From Adenophora triphylla var. japonica (Eukaryota; Streptophyta; Magnoliopsida; Asterales; Campanulaceae), in the NCBI GenBank assembly GCA_022495995.1, contig JAFEMH010002446.1:124001-188000 (forward strand): a DNA stretch of 64,000 nt, given 5' to 3'. The first letter of the stretch is position 1. Every line of letters begins with the position of its first letter. The notes under the pieces were generated by a model. It was not told the DNA's origin and searched no databases. It worked only from the letters and a program-made list of their open reading frames with translations. This document shows positions 12,157 through 22,429 of this stretch, piece after piece. The translations under genes were made by a program, and so were the position numbers.

Positions 12157-14931
12157 TCAAAGATAATCAATCAGAATCCTCGGTGGCCGGCGCTTTCCCC
12201 CGATCCCTCTTGCGGCTTGGGCCCGCCTCCTCAGTAGCCATGAATATCTCGGGCTCGGGATCGTCATCCTCGTCTCCAGAGAGAGGCTCGCCTGGAACAA
12301 CCGGTACGCCACGATAAGGCAAGCCGAGATCCGCAAAGAAGTCATATCTGAACGTGAACGTGTCGGATCCCTGGACATGCGAAGATGATCCACCGTGGTG
12401 CCAAACATGCCCTGTCCATGCAAATCCCGAGGATGACGTGGTCGGAGCGACTCCATGTCGGGGTCTATGAGAGGAGAAAGAGGAGTCTCGGTAGAATGCT
12501 CGGAAGGAATAGGGAAGTCTCCCGCTCGACGGGCGCCGGGCTGTGCCCGTCTAGCTACGCCTGAGCGGCCCACGGCAACCATCCTCCTAAGGAACCTCTT
12601 GGCCCCAATCACACCTTCGTCAGCTTCTCCACAACCACGGCCGGGAACTGCACGGAGACAAAAGTGTCAGAAAGAATTGATGCGAAAAATGATGAAACGT
12701 AAGAAAAGAAGAAGAGACAGAAGCAGTAAAAAGCCATACCTTCATATCCGGACGAGGCCGGAAAGCTCGTGGGACCCGCTCAGGGATAGGGATCGAACTC
12801 TCGGCTGACCCCATCACTGGACATATGAAAAGTCCGATCGAGGGTACCGCACGATCCCCAACCCCTCTCTCTCAAGAACACAGGGCATCCTCGGCCTCCT
12901 CAAGATAAATCTCGAATATTCCTCGATCGCCACAAACATCGAGAAGTGCGGCCACCTCGATAATCACCCCAGTCTCCGATCTCTCACTCGGATGCATCAT
13001 GTCGGCGGGAGGCTCCACCGGTGCCATCGGGCGCACCCTCGCCATCTTTGGCGCGTCACTCTCTCCCCCAGATAATACGCGTCACAGGTCAAACCCCTCA
13101 AAATCCTCCGCGTCACGGTCCACCTCTCTGCACCCTTCAGCTGCTCCACGTCGAAGCGGCCCCAAGGGTAGAACCTCATCCCCTCATCTGTCTCAGCTCT
13201 CGTCAAAGGCAGGCAATCCTTGTACTTGAGGGTCGTGCGCCCCCTGGAACCTATCTTCTCCCGAGCATGCTTAGACCAGGAGAGCATAGCCGGATATGCC
13301 CCGATGTGCTCCGCCGGCTGCCGCCACATCGTGACGTGAAAGAACTCCAGAGCCCATACCTGCGAAAGGAAAAGATCACATCAATCAAGTGCGGAAAGAA
13401 AAGGTGCGTGCTTAAGGAAAAGAAAAAGCAGAAGCTTATACCTCCAGAGGGAACTCAAAGCACGTCAGAGAGCTGACAGCCTTTCGGCTATACCGATCCA
13501 AAGCAAAATATAGCTCTGCCAGCCCGGCCTCTCCCCAAGACACCTCTCCGGCCATCTCCACATCCTCCAATGTCCTCAGCAAAGCGAACACCGCCGTCCC
13601 CTCGGCGTGTCCAAAAAGTGTGCTCGAAAAAGCGAACCACAGAAAAGCCCTAGCAATCTGCACAGCGGCCACTCTCTCATCCCCAGCCTCATAACTCTCA
13701 ATGCTCTCCACGATCTTCCCGTGGACCACAGCATACTCCATCCCCATCCCCTTTTTGGGAATGGGGGTAAAGCCCAGAAGATCCTGCTGACTCCAGTCCT
13801 TTGTAGCCGTCTCTCCACTCAATGCTCCATCCTTTAAAGGACAGGCCCGTGATCGCAGCGTAATCGGAGGGTGTGACCGTGGCCTCGCCCCAGAAGAAAT
13901 GGAAGGTGTGGGTCACGTCCCACCAATGCTGTGCCAAAGCAAAAATCAGGCCCTTACTCTTGGGGAACTTGATCAACCCCCTCAGGCACTCAATGAACTC
14001 ATACAAACCGGTCCCAATGACGATCTGTCTCGGACTCATCAGAACTCCTCGGCCCAAGACCGGAAGCCGGTCCCACAGGTCAACCACGGCCTCCACCGAT
14101 CCTCGAGTCTTCAGCTTATTCAGCTGCTCCGTCACAAAACGATCTCCACCCTGCAATTGAAAAAAAAAATGTCAAAAAAAAAATTTGCATTTGCATTTAA
14201 AAGCATACACATGCATCATAGACATAAAATTCTGAAGAAAATTCGGCAGCATAACGGCATATAATGGACTCAGCCCCATTTTTCTTACACAAAAGAAAAG
14301 ATTTTTTTCAACAACCACCATTCATCATTCATAATGTCAATAACATTGAGTCAAACGAAAATAAAATCTCCGTCCCACTTTTCATAAAATAGCATACAGA
14401 AACAGTTTTTCACCATTCATACATTCAATCAACGGAAGTAAAAATCCGTCCCATTTAATCATATTTTTTACAAAAAAAAAAAGGGCATGCATTCATATCA
14501 TTCATATCAACATTGCAAAAATCCTACATACAAGGTCCGTCCCGAATTCGGGAAAATTTTCATAATCCATATTTCAAAAAATGGCAAAATGCCGATTCTT
14601 TTTTCAAACAAAATGCACATTTAAATTACTCATTACAACATGCAAATCATCAAAAGTCAAATTCCGATTCCAAGAACATAATTTTCGGATCAAATAAAAA
14701 AAATCACAAAAATCAATTCCAAGCAAAAAATCGACAAAGGGAATGAAGAAATTCGAAGTATACCGTGCGAAGACTCGGATCAGTGGACCAATGTTGCCAC
14801 GCATCGGGATATGGCTCCTCCGCAATCGATTGCGAAAGTGAGTAATGCCTCCTCATTCTTACAAGCTCTAATCGCCTCTCCGCGACCGGGCCGCGTCCTT
14901 GACCTTGAATGGCAACTCCTACGTGTTCCAT
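12157..14931 (-). CDS. Antisense plant-mobile-domain (PMD)-like gene, multi-exon, carried by element A
   Basis: Exon 1 (14931-14764, MEHVGVAIQGQ) ends at a GTATAC donor. Exon 2 (14150-13442) follows a poly-pyrimidine tract and a CAG acceptor. Exon 3 starts at about 13353 after TTTCGCAG, and a last exon lies at about 12645-12157. Exon 2 encodes the hallmark of aminotransferase-like/plant mobile domain proteins: FHFFWGEATVTPSDYAAITGL, followed by a WSQQDLLGF segment and an AFLWFAFSSTLFG helix. Exon 3 adds VWALEFF and the MRFYPW block. Exon 2 carries one frame change near 13830, so the protein is probably broken here. Host PMD proteins (MAIN/MAIL1 in Arabidopsis) act in transposon silencing; a similar or opposing role for this copy is only inference. 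Confidence 0.65.
14154..14763 (-). other. First intron of the antisense PMD-like gene
   Basis: A/T-rich, about 610 bp, with a GTATAC donor at 14763 and a poly-pyrimidine tract plus TTGCAG acceptor at about 14151. No other feature was seen inside. Confidence 0.6.
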
Positions 14932-15065
14932 TGCTCGAAAATCAAAGAAAATCGGAAGATTTCGAAGCTCTTAGGATCAACAATGGCGGTTTTGCCTTTC
15001 TCTCTCGTCTCTCTCTCGTGAACTGTGTTCAAAACAATGAAAAAGAAGAAGAAAAGCCTCGGCAA

Positions 15066-15105
15066 TTTTAAAACCTGTCTGGACTTCATTCTGCTCCGCG
15101 CGGAT
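15066..15105 (-). promoter_or_regulatory. Predicted promoter of the antisense PMD-like gene
   Basis: On the minus strand ATCCGCGCGGAG (one base off the palindrome, 15094-15105) is followed after 20 bp by TTTTAAAA (15066-15073). The ATG at 14931 is about 135 bp downstream, preceded by a CTCTCTCGT-rich leader typical of plant mRNAs. It is the third copy of the same promoter layout in the element. Confidence 0.55.
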
Positions 15106-15225
15106 GGATCTGAAGGGTCAAAAAGACTGTTTTGCCCTTTAAAAATCTCAGACTCTGCAGTTTAGTCCCCAACTTAACAGGGATAACCAAAGTTAACCCA
15201 AGTTAACCCCCTTTCAAAAGAACTT

Positions 15226-15935
15226 CACGACAGTAAAACGTAAGTCCGATTTTCCAGAGAAAGATAACGGAATCCCGTTTCTTTCATCAATTTCATCAAC
15301 GGCAGTAAAACGTAAGTCCGATTTCTCCGAGAAAGATAACGGAATCCCGTTTCTTTCATCAATTTCATCAACGGCTGTAAAACGTAAGTCCGATTTCTCC
15401 GAGAAAGATAACGGAATCCCGTTTCTTTCATCAATTTCATCAACGGCAGTAAAACGTAAGTCCGATTTCTCCGAGAAAGATAACGGAATCCCGTTTCTTT
15501 CATCAATTTCATCAACGGCCGTAAAACGTAAGTCCGATTTCTCCAGAGAAAGATAACGGAATCCCGTTTCTTTCATCAATTTCATCAACGGCAGTAAAAC
15601 GTAAGTCCGATTTCTCCGAGAAAGATAACGGAATCCCGTTTCTTTCATCAATTTCATCAACGGCAGTAAAACGTAAGTCCGATTTCTCCAAGAAAGATAA
15701 CGGCATCCTGTTTCTTTCATCAATTTCATCAACGGCCGTAAAACGTAAGCCCGATTTCTCCGCGAAAGTTAACGGAATCCCGTTTCTTTCCTCAATTTCA
15801 TCCCCGGCCGTAAAACGTAAGTCCGATTTCTCCAACGAAAGTTAACGGAATCCCGTTTCTTTCCTTAATTTCACCAACGGCCGTAAAACGTAAGCCCGTT
15901 TTCCCCAGCAAAAGCCAACGGAATCCCGTTCCACC
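15226..15935. repeat. Tandem array, about 72-bp unit, roughly ten copies
   Basis: The unit contains GTAAAACGTAAGTCCGAT, GAGAAAGATAACGGAATCCC and TTTCATCAATTTCATCAACGG. Spacing between neighbouring units is 72 bp in the left part and copies become more divergent to the right. Minus-strand reading frames through the array are repeat artefacts. The array lies between the antisense PMD promoter and the 3' LTR. Confidence 0.95.
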
Positions 15936-16123
15936 CCCAGCAGCTTTTCGAACTACGTAAGGGCTTGATTCCCCAATCGGGATACGTAGGTAGCCTATCA
16001 CAGGTCCAGCCACTCGACCAGCACGGTCATCCTTCCCCTCGGCAGCAGACGTAAGACCGATCCCTTCAAACGAAGTCCACCAAAGGACCATCTTTCCCAG
16101 ATCACCAAAGGAAATCACTTCAA

Positions 16124-16321
16124 ATCAAGGTTCGAGGCACCTAAAACGCCATCATCAAGGTTCGAGGCACCTAAAACGCCATCATCTTCAAGGTCCGAGG
16201 CACCTAAAACGCCATCTTCAAGGTCCGAGGCACCTAAAACGCCATCATCTTCAAGGTCTGAGGCACCTAAAACGCCATCATCTCCGAGGTTCGAGGCACC
16301 TAAAACGCCATCACTACCAGG
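16124..16321. repeat. Tandem array, about 27-33-bp unit, seven copies
   Basis: The repeated core is AAGGTTCGAGGCACCTAAAA followed by CGCCATCATC, with length changes of 3-6 bases between copies. It is independent of the 72-bp array and of the array that follows. Confidence 0.9.
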
Positions 16322-16423
16322 TTGACGCCTCAAAACAGTCACTCTAGGGTCGACATCAAAGACCCGAACTACGACTGGCTTGATTCCTCTTAAGGATACG
16401 TAGGTAGCCTATCATTAGGTTCA

Positions 16424-16617
16424 GCCATCAGACCAAAATGGTCATTCTTTCCCCAGCAGAGCGGATATACAACTCTAGCCATCAGACCAAAATGGTCATT
16501 CTTTCCCCAGCAGAGCGGATATACAACTCTAGCCATCAGACCAAAATGGTCATTCTTTCCCCAGCAGAGCGGATATACAACTTTAGCCATCAGACCAAAA
16601 TGGTCATCCCCAGCAGA
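16424..16617. repeat. Tandem array, about 54-bp unit, three and a half copies
   Basis: The units start AGCCATCAGACCAAAATGG and contain CATTCTTTCCCCAGCAGAGC and GGATATACAACT. Parts of this motif also occur singly near 16,000 and 16,740, next to the GGGATACGTAGGTAGCCTA segment that is present at 15,978, 16,394 and 16,722. Confidence 0.9.
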
Positions 16618-16846
16618 GTTTCTTTCAGCAACCGACTACAGAACTCGCTCACCAGGTTGACGCCTCAAAATAGTCACTCCAGGGTCAAAGACCCGAACTA
16701 CGACTGGCTTGATTCCCCAATCGGGATACGTAGGTAGCCTACCACCAGGTCCAGCCACTCGACCACTTTGGTCACCCCTCGTCCCATCTTGTCAAATATG
16801 GAGCCTTACTCTTATCGACGACCCCGCTTCCTTCGAAAGCGCCGTC

Positions 16847-16859
16847 GCCGAGGGGCTAC
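16847..16859 (+). other. Polypurine tract of element A
   Basis: GCCGAGGGGCTAC directly precedes the TGTAAG start of the 3' LTR. It is in the right place to prime plus-strand DNA and has the GAGGGGCTAC form seen in related plant elements. Confidence 0.7.
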
Positions 16860-18319
16860 TGTAAGTGCTCCAATTTGAGTTGTTAGTATTTTCGTTAGAA
16901 AATTAACGAAAGCCCTAACATTCCTAACATTTCTAACAATTCCTAACTTTTCTAACAAAGCAAGGGTAAATTAGGCATTGCTATTTAAAGTTAAACCAAG
17001 AAAAGAATCTTAAAAAAGAGAAAAACCCGAAATGGGAAGCTGCTGGAACACAAACTGTTTGAATATTTTGAAAATATTCCTTTGGTCCAAAGCCTGCAGC
17101 TGCATTTAATGAACAGTGCACGCTGCAGGTCCAATCCGCGCGGATGGTTTTGTCAATTTCAGAGGGCTATAAATAGAGCCCCTCAGTCTCAGAAATAAGG
17201 AGCAACAACAATTCACTCACAGCACCTTGGCGAGAATACTAGAGAAAACAGTGGGAATTCCCTTGAATTGCCACCTTTTTCTTTTGATTATTTTCCCAAA
17301 TTTCACTCACTAAACACTCTCAAATTCAAGCCTCAAACATAAACACAAAGAAGATAGGATACCACCATTGGTAAACCCTCCTTCTCCTTACCCTAAAACT
17401 CACTCATCCATGCATGCATCTCATACTTTGAAGATGTAACTTGTTCTTCTCTTGCCTTAGATCCAAGAGGATCACCATGGAAGTTCATCTCCATGGATGA
17501 TCCTCTACAAGGATCAACATTTCTTTCAAATTGTTTTTACTTACTTACAAACACTTTTCTAAACCTAAAAATCATTTTCATACATAAAATCTTGATTTCA
17601 AAGTTAAATCTCCCCCTTCCCAAGCAAATGAAGTGCTTTAAGTCCTAATGTACCCTAAGGATGGCTTGATATAGTAGATCACCACTAAAATGTCTAGTGA
17701 TCACTAATCAAAGCCTAAGGAAATGGGGACAAAGCATGGATGCAAAACCCCTTTAAAATCACATTTTCCTTCAAGAACATCTTGCTGTCCAGTAGCATTG
17801 TTCTAAGACCTCAGTCCATTGTCTAATTTTTTGGACACAGAAGAACTTGGAATTGGGTGTTGACTACAAAATACTTTTTGTAGCCAACATCCGTAGAATT
17901 CCAGACATATTTTTACTTTATTTTTTGCGTGAGTCTAACTCCCTTTTTCAAATTATTTTCCAAAGGTCAGTTCAACAATCTCTGGAAATCCAGATTTCAT
18001 ATCTGTGATTTCCAGAAGGTTTTGGTCCATCAAATCATCTCCAAATGGAAAAGTCTTTATAGTCTCCTTATTTAAGATGTTTTGAACAACTTTCATTCTC
18101 TGATTTTCCTCAGATTCTGAAGTTTTAAAGCTCTTAAATCCCTTTCAAAATCAAGTGTCCACTGCCTTTTTCATTCTGGCAGAATTGATTTTCAACTTCA
18201 AGGAGTCTTTTGAGTACCAAAATTCAACCCTAAAATCATACCAAAAATCATGGGACTTGTTTAAGGTCTAATAAAGAGTTCTCAATTTTTAAATTTCTCA
18301 GTTTACATTTATTTTAACC

Positions 18320-18355
<36 letters not shown>

Positions 18356-18559
18356 TGGTTTCAAATTAGGAAGACTCATTTTACGAGTCATTCCGGGTGA
18401 ATCCTAACGTTCTTCCCGGAGTGTAACGTGACCTCCGAACCCAAATCTCTAATCTCGGGCATTTTTCAAAATTTTGGCCCTTAAAATAAAAATGGCGATG
18501 CGACTCCGTCTCCGTTTTGATTTTCAAAAAGAAAGGAAAAATTGGGTGGCATCATCACA
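16860..18559 (+). repeat. 3' LTR of element A
   Basis: It matches 171-1851 apart from scattered substitutions and a longer CA repeat (about 18324-18352). It carries the same palindrome (17134-17145) and TATA box. It ends CATCACA and is followed by GCGAC. Confidence 0.95.
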
Positions 18560-18564
18560 GCGAC
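18560..18564. repeat. Target-site duplication GCGAC, right side of element A
   Basis: It matches 166-170 exactly and joins element A to the gag of element B. Confidence 0.95.
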
Positions 18565-19257
18565 CTGCGCCTTGCTTCTCTTATAGGCGACCTGCGCCCA
18601 TTCCTTCCCCTGTGGGATTGAGACCTTTCTGTCCTGGCTGGTGATCTACGCATGCTTCTATTTGCCTCCAGCTGCGTCCTTAGGTCTGACTGAGCCTCTT
18701 GCTCCCTGTTCCTAGTGAGACTGGCCCTCAGGTCGTCACTTGGAACATGAATGGGTGATTGAGGTCTCACCACCATCCTTTGATCAACATTTTTTTCCCA
18801 CATTTTTGTTTGGTCTAGTACTCCTGGCACACTCCCTGTTCGAAACTTGAGATGGAGCCACCCTCTCAGACCTTCTATCCACCTGCTCAGCCTCCTCCAT
18901 TACCAATAACTCGGCCAATATCTGAGCTCGTTCCATAAGCATTTCTTTTCTGCTCAGTGGGTTGGATGAGGGACCTGCCCTATTTCCAGCATTCATTTGT
19001 CCTGTTGGACGCTTTGGAGGAGGTGGAACTCCTTGCCCCTCCATGGGCCTATTTTCTCTTCTCCCATCTGGAAATCCTCTGCCATCAGCAACACTGTTAG
19101 AGCGCGTCGCTCTAGCATGATGGCGAGTTGGAGGGGGAGGAGGCAGATTTGTGTTTCCAACGTTGGTGTTGAGATTTCCAGCGTTTGCATTGGTGTTATT
19201 GTTTCCTTCTTCGTGCCCGAGTGAGGCCTCAGATACATGTCCATCCGAAGTCACCAT
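18565..19257 (-). pseudogene. N-terminal gag of Tat element B, split by element A
   Basis: ATG at 19257. The product begins MVTSDGHVSEASLGHEEGNN and has a low-complexity stretch rich in N, P and R, then a helical segment (RAQILAELLVMEEAEQVDRR) and a basic arginine-rich tail. The C-terminal part continues in another frame and is cut by element A at 18564; the matching sequence resumes at 170. The N-terminal layout equals that of the gag of element C (ATG at 61613). The actual capsid core is outside the window. Confidence 0.7.
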
Positions 19258-19300
19258 TGTTGCAGGTTGAGAAAACTTTCGAGGTCAAGTTTATGCACGT

Positions 19301-19318
19301 TTCCCGGCAATGGAACCA
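19301..19318 (-). other. Primer-binding site of element B
   Basis: The minus strand reads TGGTTCCATTGCCGGGAA a few bases after the LTR. It has the TGG start expected to pair with a tRNA CCA end; the tRNA was not identified. Element C has a near-identical site at about 61658-61674. Confidence 0.6.
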
Positions 19319-19321
19319 AAC

Positions 19322-19997
19322 TGATGCCGCAAGAAATGTGCTTATCAATCTTCCTCCACGTGGCAGGACTGATCACTTGGCTCCTTGACCTGAAAACAAG
19401 AACCCACGACTAGCCGGATGTGTCTCCGGCTTAGACCCTCGGACGTGAGAGTAAGTATTTGATAATTGGAGAGCAAAATGTATTGAATCAATGAATATTC
19501 AGATAACAAAATTGCAGTTACCTTTGCTCTGTTGTAGTGGTAATGTATTTATAGTTGATGAGTGATGTATATTAGGAGGGGCTGCATGAGCTCCGAGATT
19601 TTTGGGACAGTTACAGATTGTGAGAACGTTTCCAGTAATGGCTCCGAAATTATAGGGGACCCGTTACAAAAAGGTCCAAGCACGTGCGCCTTTTAATGTT
19701 AGGTCGACGCTTGTTAGATCGACGTTTACTTGGTAGGTCGAGGTCGTCCATTGATATAGGTCGACCTGACTGATGGGTAGAGCTGGATCGTACCCGAGTG
19801 GGAGTTTGGATCGTAGAGTCGGACCAAGCTAGGTCGGGACCTCGTAAGTCGGACAATGAGCTTAAGTCGACTGATCCTGACGATGGGCCTTGGGCCTAGT
19901 GATGTCTGGACCTATCCCGCAGAGAACATGGTGGCAATAATGGATAAATGATTGGGCTTTACTCGCTGAGCCCAACTCGACACTTTTGGTATGTTCA
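19322..19997 (-). repeat. 5' LTR of element B
   Basis: By alignment with the LTRs of element C, the left edge is at TGATGCCGCAAG (19322, or TGCCGC at 19325) and the right edge is ATGTTCA at 19997. Shared landmarks include ACTAGCCGGATG, then GACCCTC, a TATTTATAG box and several GGTCGA-type motifs. The other LTR is outside the window. Confidence 0.75.
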
Positions 19998-20582
19998 GGG
20001 ATGAATTTATATCTGAATCTAAAGGATGATGAAGGAATCACGCGCGAAATCAAGCACAAAAACGGAAAGAGTAAACTTGGATCTCAGAAAATCAAGAACT
20101 GACTCAAGGTTTTCTTGCGGTTTGAAGCTCAATATCTCTCTCTCTCAAATGACAACAGTGATAAAAGAGTAGAACGAAATGTGTTTTAGCTTTTATACCC
20201 AGATCTAGAACGGGTATGGGTCAAAATCCGAGTTAAAGCGCCGTCTCCTAACTCACATTTAATGTTCTAGAGTGTTTCTAATACAAATGTCCAGACCTCG
20301 TAATTCGCGCCCATCATTGTCTAAATAACCAGCGGATAATGGGACGCTTCGTGATTCGTAAAAAAACCGTTCGTATTCGTTTAAGCCGATGTAAAACACC
20401 ACTTCCTCCTCCGCATAGCCGAGCTAGGAAGTCGGGGCCAATGAACGGTATAAACCGAGGTACGAACGTGGATCATAACCGGGAAATTTCCAATGGATTG
20501 GGCCCAAAATATAATCCATATAAGTCTCAAATACGAAAAAAGGAGTGGACTTTTCATATCTTTGTTCGTCGTGCCTCCTCGT
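19998..20582. other. Unassigned sequence between element B and the hAT element
   Basis: No gene is seen. It contains a CTCTCTCTCTC run near 20137 and a TTTTATACC motif near 20191. Because the hAT element was inserted here, this stretch and 21744-22060 were once contiguous. Their GGCCGACCTGGGCC-type words resemble LTR fragments of gypsy elements, but I cannot define an element. Confidence 0.4.
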
Positions 20583-21735
20583 TAGGGGTGTGCAAACCCG
20601 CTCATCCGCCCGCAAAGCCCGCAAAAACTCGATCCTTAAGGCCCACGCCCGCAATGTTTTCAATCCTGCTGGGCTTGACAGCTTGAAGGCCCGCGGGCTA
20701 GGGCTGACATCGGGCTCTTATTGTTCTACAGCCCGTTAGGGCCCAGCCCGGCCCGTCTCTTTCAAAACTACGTCGTTTTGTAATTTATATACTCCCTCCA
20801 TCCCAGTCCAATTGATACCAAATTTTTGGGCACACATATTAAGGAAAAGTAAGAGAGATAAAAAGTGGAAGAAAATATTGTGAGTATGAAAAATTAAATA
20901 GGAAAGAGTATGAGTGGGAGGAATAGTGATTTGATTGGTATTGTGAGTGTAAAAGTAAAGTAGGAAAGAGAATGAGTGGGAAAATAGTAAAGATTTCCTT
21001 TCATTTTGGACAGTCTCCATTGAACTGGGACGGACCAAAAAGGAAATAAGTCTCCATTGGGCGGGGACGGAGGGAGCATATAATAAATTTAACACTCATT
21101 GCAGCATTGAGCGGGCTCGAGCTCGAACATTAAAGAAATAAATTTATATTTGGTGTTTATTCTTGTTTGGGGTATATATTATACGCAGATGGGTTCGTCC
21201 TTCCCAGTTTCAATACAATCATTATCCATAGCTGCAGATCGCTACAGCAAGTTGCAAGTGAGGTGATAAGGAGCAGCAAGAGCAAGCATAGGTTGAATTT
21301 CAACTAAAGCCTTTTGTTGTATGCTCTTGTTTTCCCAAGCCAACTTTGGAAGGCTTGCTAATCTAGTTTTACTTTGTTTGTCATATTCATTTTCATGTGT
21401 ACTAAGGTATATTAATAATTCGTTGGATAATCTTTATATAGCGAGCCCAGTATCTTTTTAGTTGTGTTATTACATAATCTTACATAGTTTGAAGAATGCT
21501 CCCTCATTAGTAAGTTTTTGGGAATCTTTCAAATAATTTTCAAATAATATATACCCCAAGCTACAGTCTGCAAGGCCCGGGCCGCTTAATACCCGTTTAA
21601 AGCCCGCAAAAGTCCGTTAATTTGAGTCCGCATGAAGCCCGCTATGTTGGGCTCTTGAAATTGAAACCCGCAACTAAATGAGCATATACCGGGCTTTGCC
21701 AAACCCTGCGGGCTTTAGGCCCGTGCACACCCCTC
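20583..21735. mobile_element. Non-autonomous hAT-type DNA transposon
   Basis: Terminal inverted repeats TAGGGGTGTGCA (20583-20594) and TGCACACCCCTC (21724-21735) match except for the outermost base. An 8-bp target duplication CTCCTCGT flanks both sides (20575-20582 and 21736-21743), the length typical of hAT transposons. Inside, GC-rich subterminal regions full of GCCCG/CGGGC words surround an A/T-rich core. There is no transposase ORF. A Stowaway-like MITE is nested inside. Confidence 0.85.
20792..21076. mobile_element. Stowaway-like MITE nested in the hAT element
   Basis: It begins CTCCCTCCATCCCAG after TA and ends GGACGGAGGGAG, 285 bp, A/T-rich with no coding capacity. CTCCCTCCGTCCC-type ends with TA duplications are typical of Tc1/mariner-derived Stowaway MITEs. 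The right TA appears altered to CA. Confidence 0.75.
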
Positions 21736-21743
21736 CTCCTCGT

Positions 21744-22060
21744 CATTCCCACTATCTCGACTTAAAAATAGCGGTGTATAATGACTAAGATAAAGAATTC
21801 TTGTATGCCGACAAGGCACCTTCTCATATGTCGAGAAAGACATCTATCAAGGCCGACCTGGGCCTCACCAAAAGATGAGGAGCACCTCCTCGATCGTCAA
21901 CAAGACAAGGAAATAAGATTCTCTATCCTTGCTCTCCTCTCTTCCTCGGCACTCATTCAGGCCGACCAAGCATAACAAGCTGAAGAGCATGCGTCTTATG
22001 CATACAGACATAAGGCAATACTAATTCTACTCAAACAAGAAATGTGGGTAGTTATAATCT
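21744..22060. other. Unassigned sequence right of the hAT element
   Basis: No supported gene. It contains GGCCGACCTGGGCCTCACC, which recalls LTR sequence, and is probably the right half of the region into which the hAT element jumped. Confidence 0.35.
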
Positions 22061-22061
22061 A

Positions 22062-22328
22062 CTCCCTCCGTCCCACATTAGCTTACCCATTTACTGTTGA
22101 GCACGAAAAATAAGGAGTGAATATATATAATGTTATTAAAGTAGGAGTTGTGAGTGGGTAGGAGAGAGAAAGTGGGGTAGAGAATAGTAAGTGGATAGTT
22201 GTTGTGAGTATGACAAGTGGGTCTCATGAATAAAGAAATATTAAAAAAAAATCTTTTTAGGAAAGTGAAACTTTAAAGTGGGACGCCCAAAATAGCAAAA
22301 TGAGTAAGGTTTTATGGGACGGGGGGAG
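22062..22328. mobile_element. Stowaway-like MITE
   Basis: Starts CTCCCTCCGTCCCACATTAG and ends GGGACGGGGGGAG, 267 bp, with TA on both sides (22060-22061 and 22329-22330). No ORF. Confidence 0.8.
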
Positions 22329-22429
22329 TAACTAGGATTATAACCTCCTAACACACAACTTTCTAATCAAAGATGAACTCTATATCATTACATCTATAAA
22401 TATAAGCCATAATTCACATATTTTGATAA

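Larger units (their letters stand above)
171..18559 (+). mobile_element. Tat/Ogre-type LTR retrotransposon A with antisense cargo genes
   Basis: Full-span element of about 18.4 kb with two LTRs (1681 and 1700 bp), matched GCGAC duplications, an arginine-tRNA-type primer site (1853-1870) and a purine-rich tract before the 3' LTR. The order is leader, gag, protease, pol remnant, then two antisense genes (DUF7745-like and PMD-like), tandem repeat arrays and the 3' LTR. Reverse transcriptase and RNase H are missing and gag/pol is full of frameshifts, so it cannot move by itself. About 25 differences by eye between the LTRs suggest a fairly recent insertion (inference). Long length, this primer site and antisense ORFs downstream of pol fit the Tat/Ogre/Retand group. 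Confidence 0.9.
1..19997 (-). mobile_element. Ty3/gypsy Tat-lineage retrotransposon B, host of element A
   Basis: Only the 5' end of this minus-strand element lies in the window: its 5' LTR (19322-19997), a primer-binding site (19301-19318), the start of gag (ATG at 19257) and the piece at 1-170. Everything from 171 to 18559 is a later insertion (element A). The LTR and the gag N-terminus closely resemble those of element C at 59.8-62.2 kb, so B and C are members of one family. Pol, the 3' LTR and the left target duplication lie outside the window. Confidence 0.8.

Noticed and set aside
10201..14264. Plus-strand ORFs opposite the antisense genes of element A
   Set aside because: Shadow frames of the DUF7745-like and PMD-like coding exons, with no domain of their own.
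10409..14931. DUF7745/PMD genes as ordinary host genes
   Set aside because: They lie strictly inside the LTR boundaries and target duplications of element A, so they are cargo of the element even if their families also have host members.
15226..15935. Possible CRISPR-like array
   Set aside because: Units are directly adjacent and fully repetitive without unique spacers, in a plant nuclear context; a simple tandem repeat.
15214..16342. Several minus-strand ORFs with repetitive peptides
   Set aside because: They are translations of the 72-bp and 30-bp tandem arrays; unit lengths that are multiples of three keep the frames open by chance.
20339..20739. Overlapping ORFs across the hAT left border
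   Set aside because: They cross the insertion edge of a transposon and have no domain; GC-rich subterminal repeats cause them.
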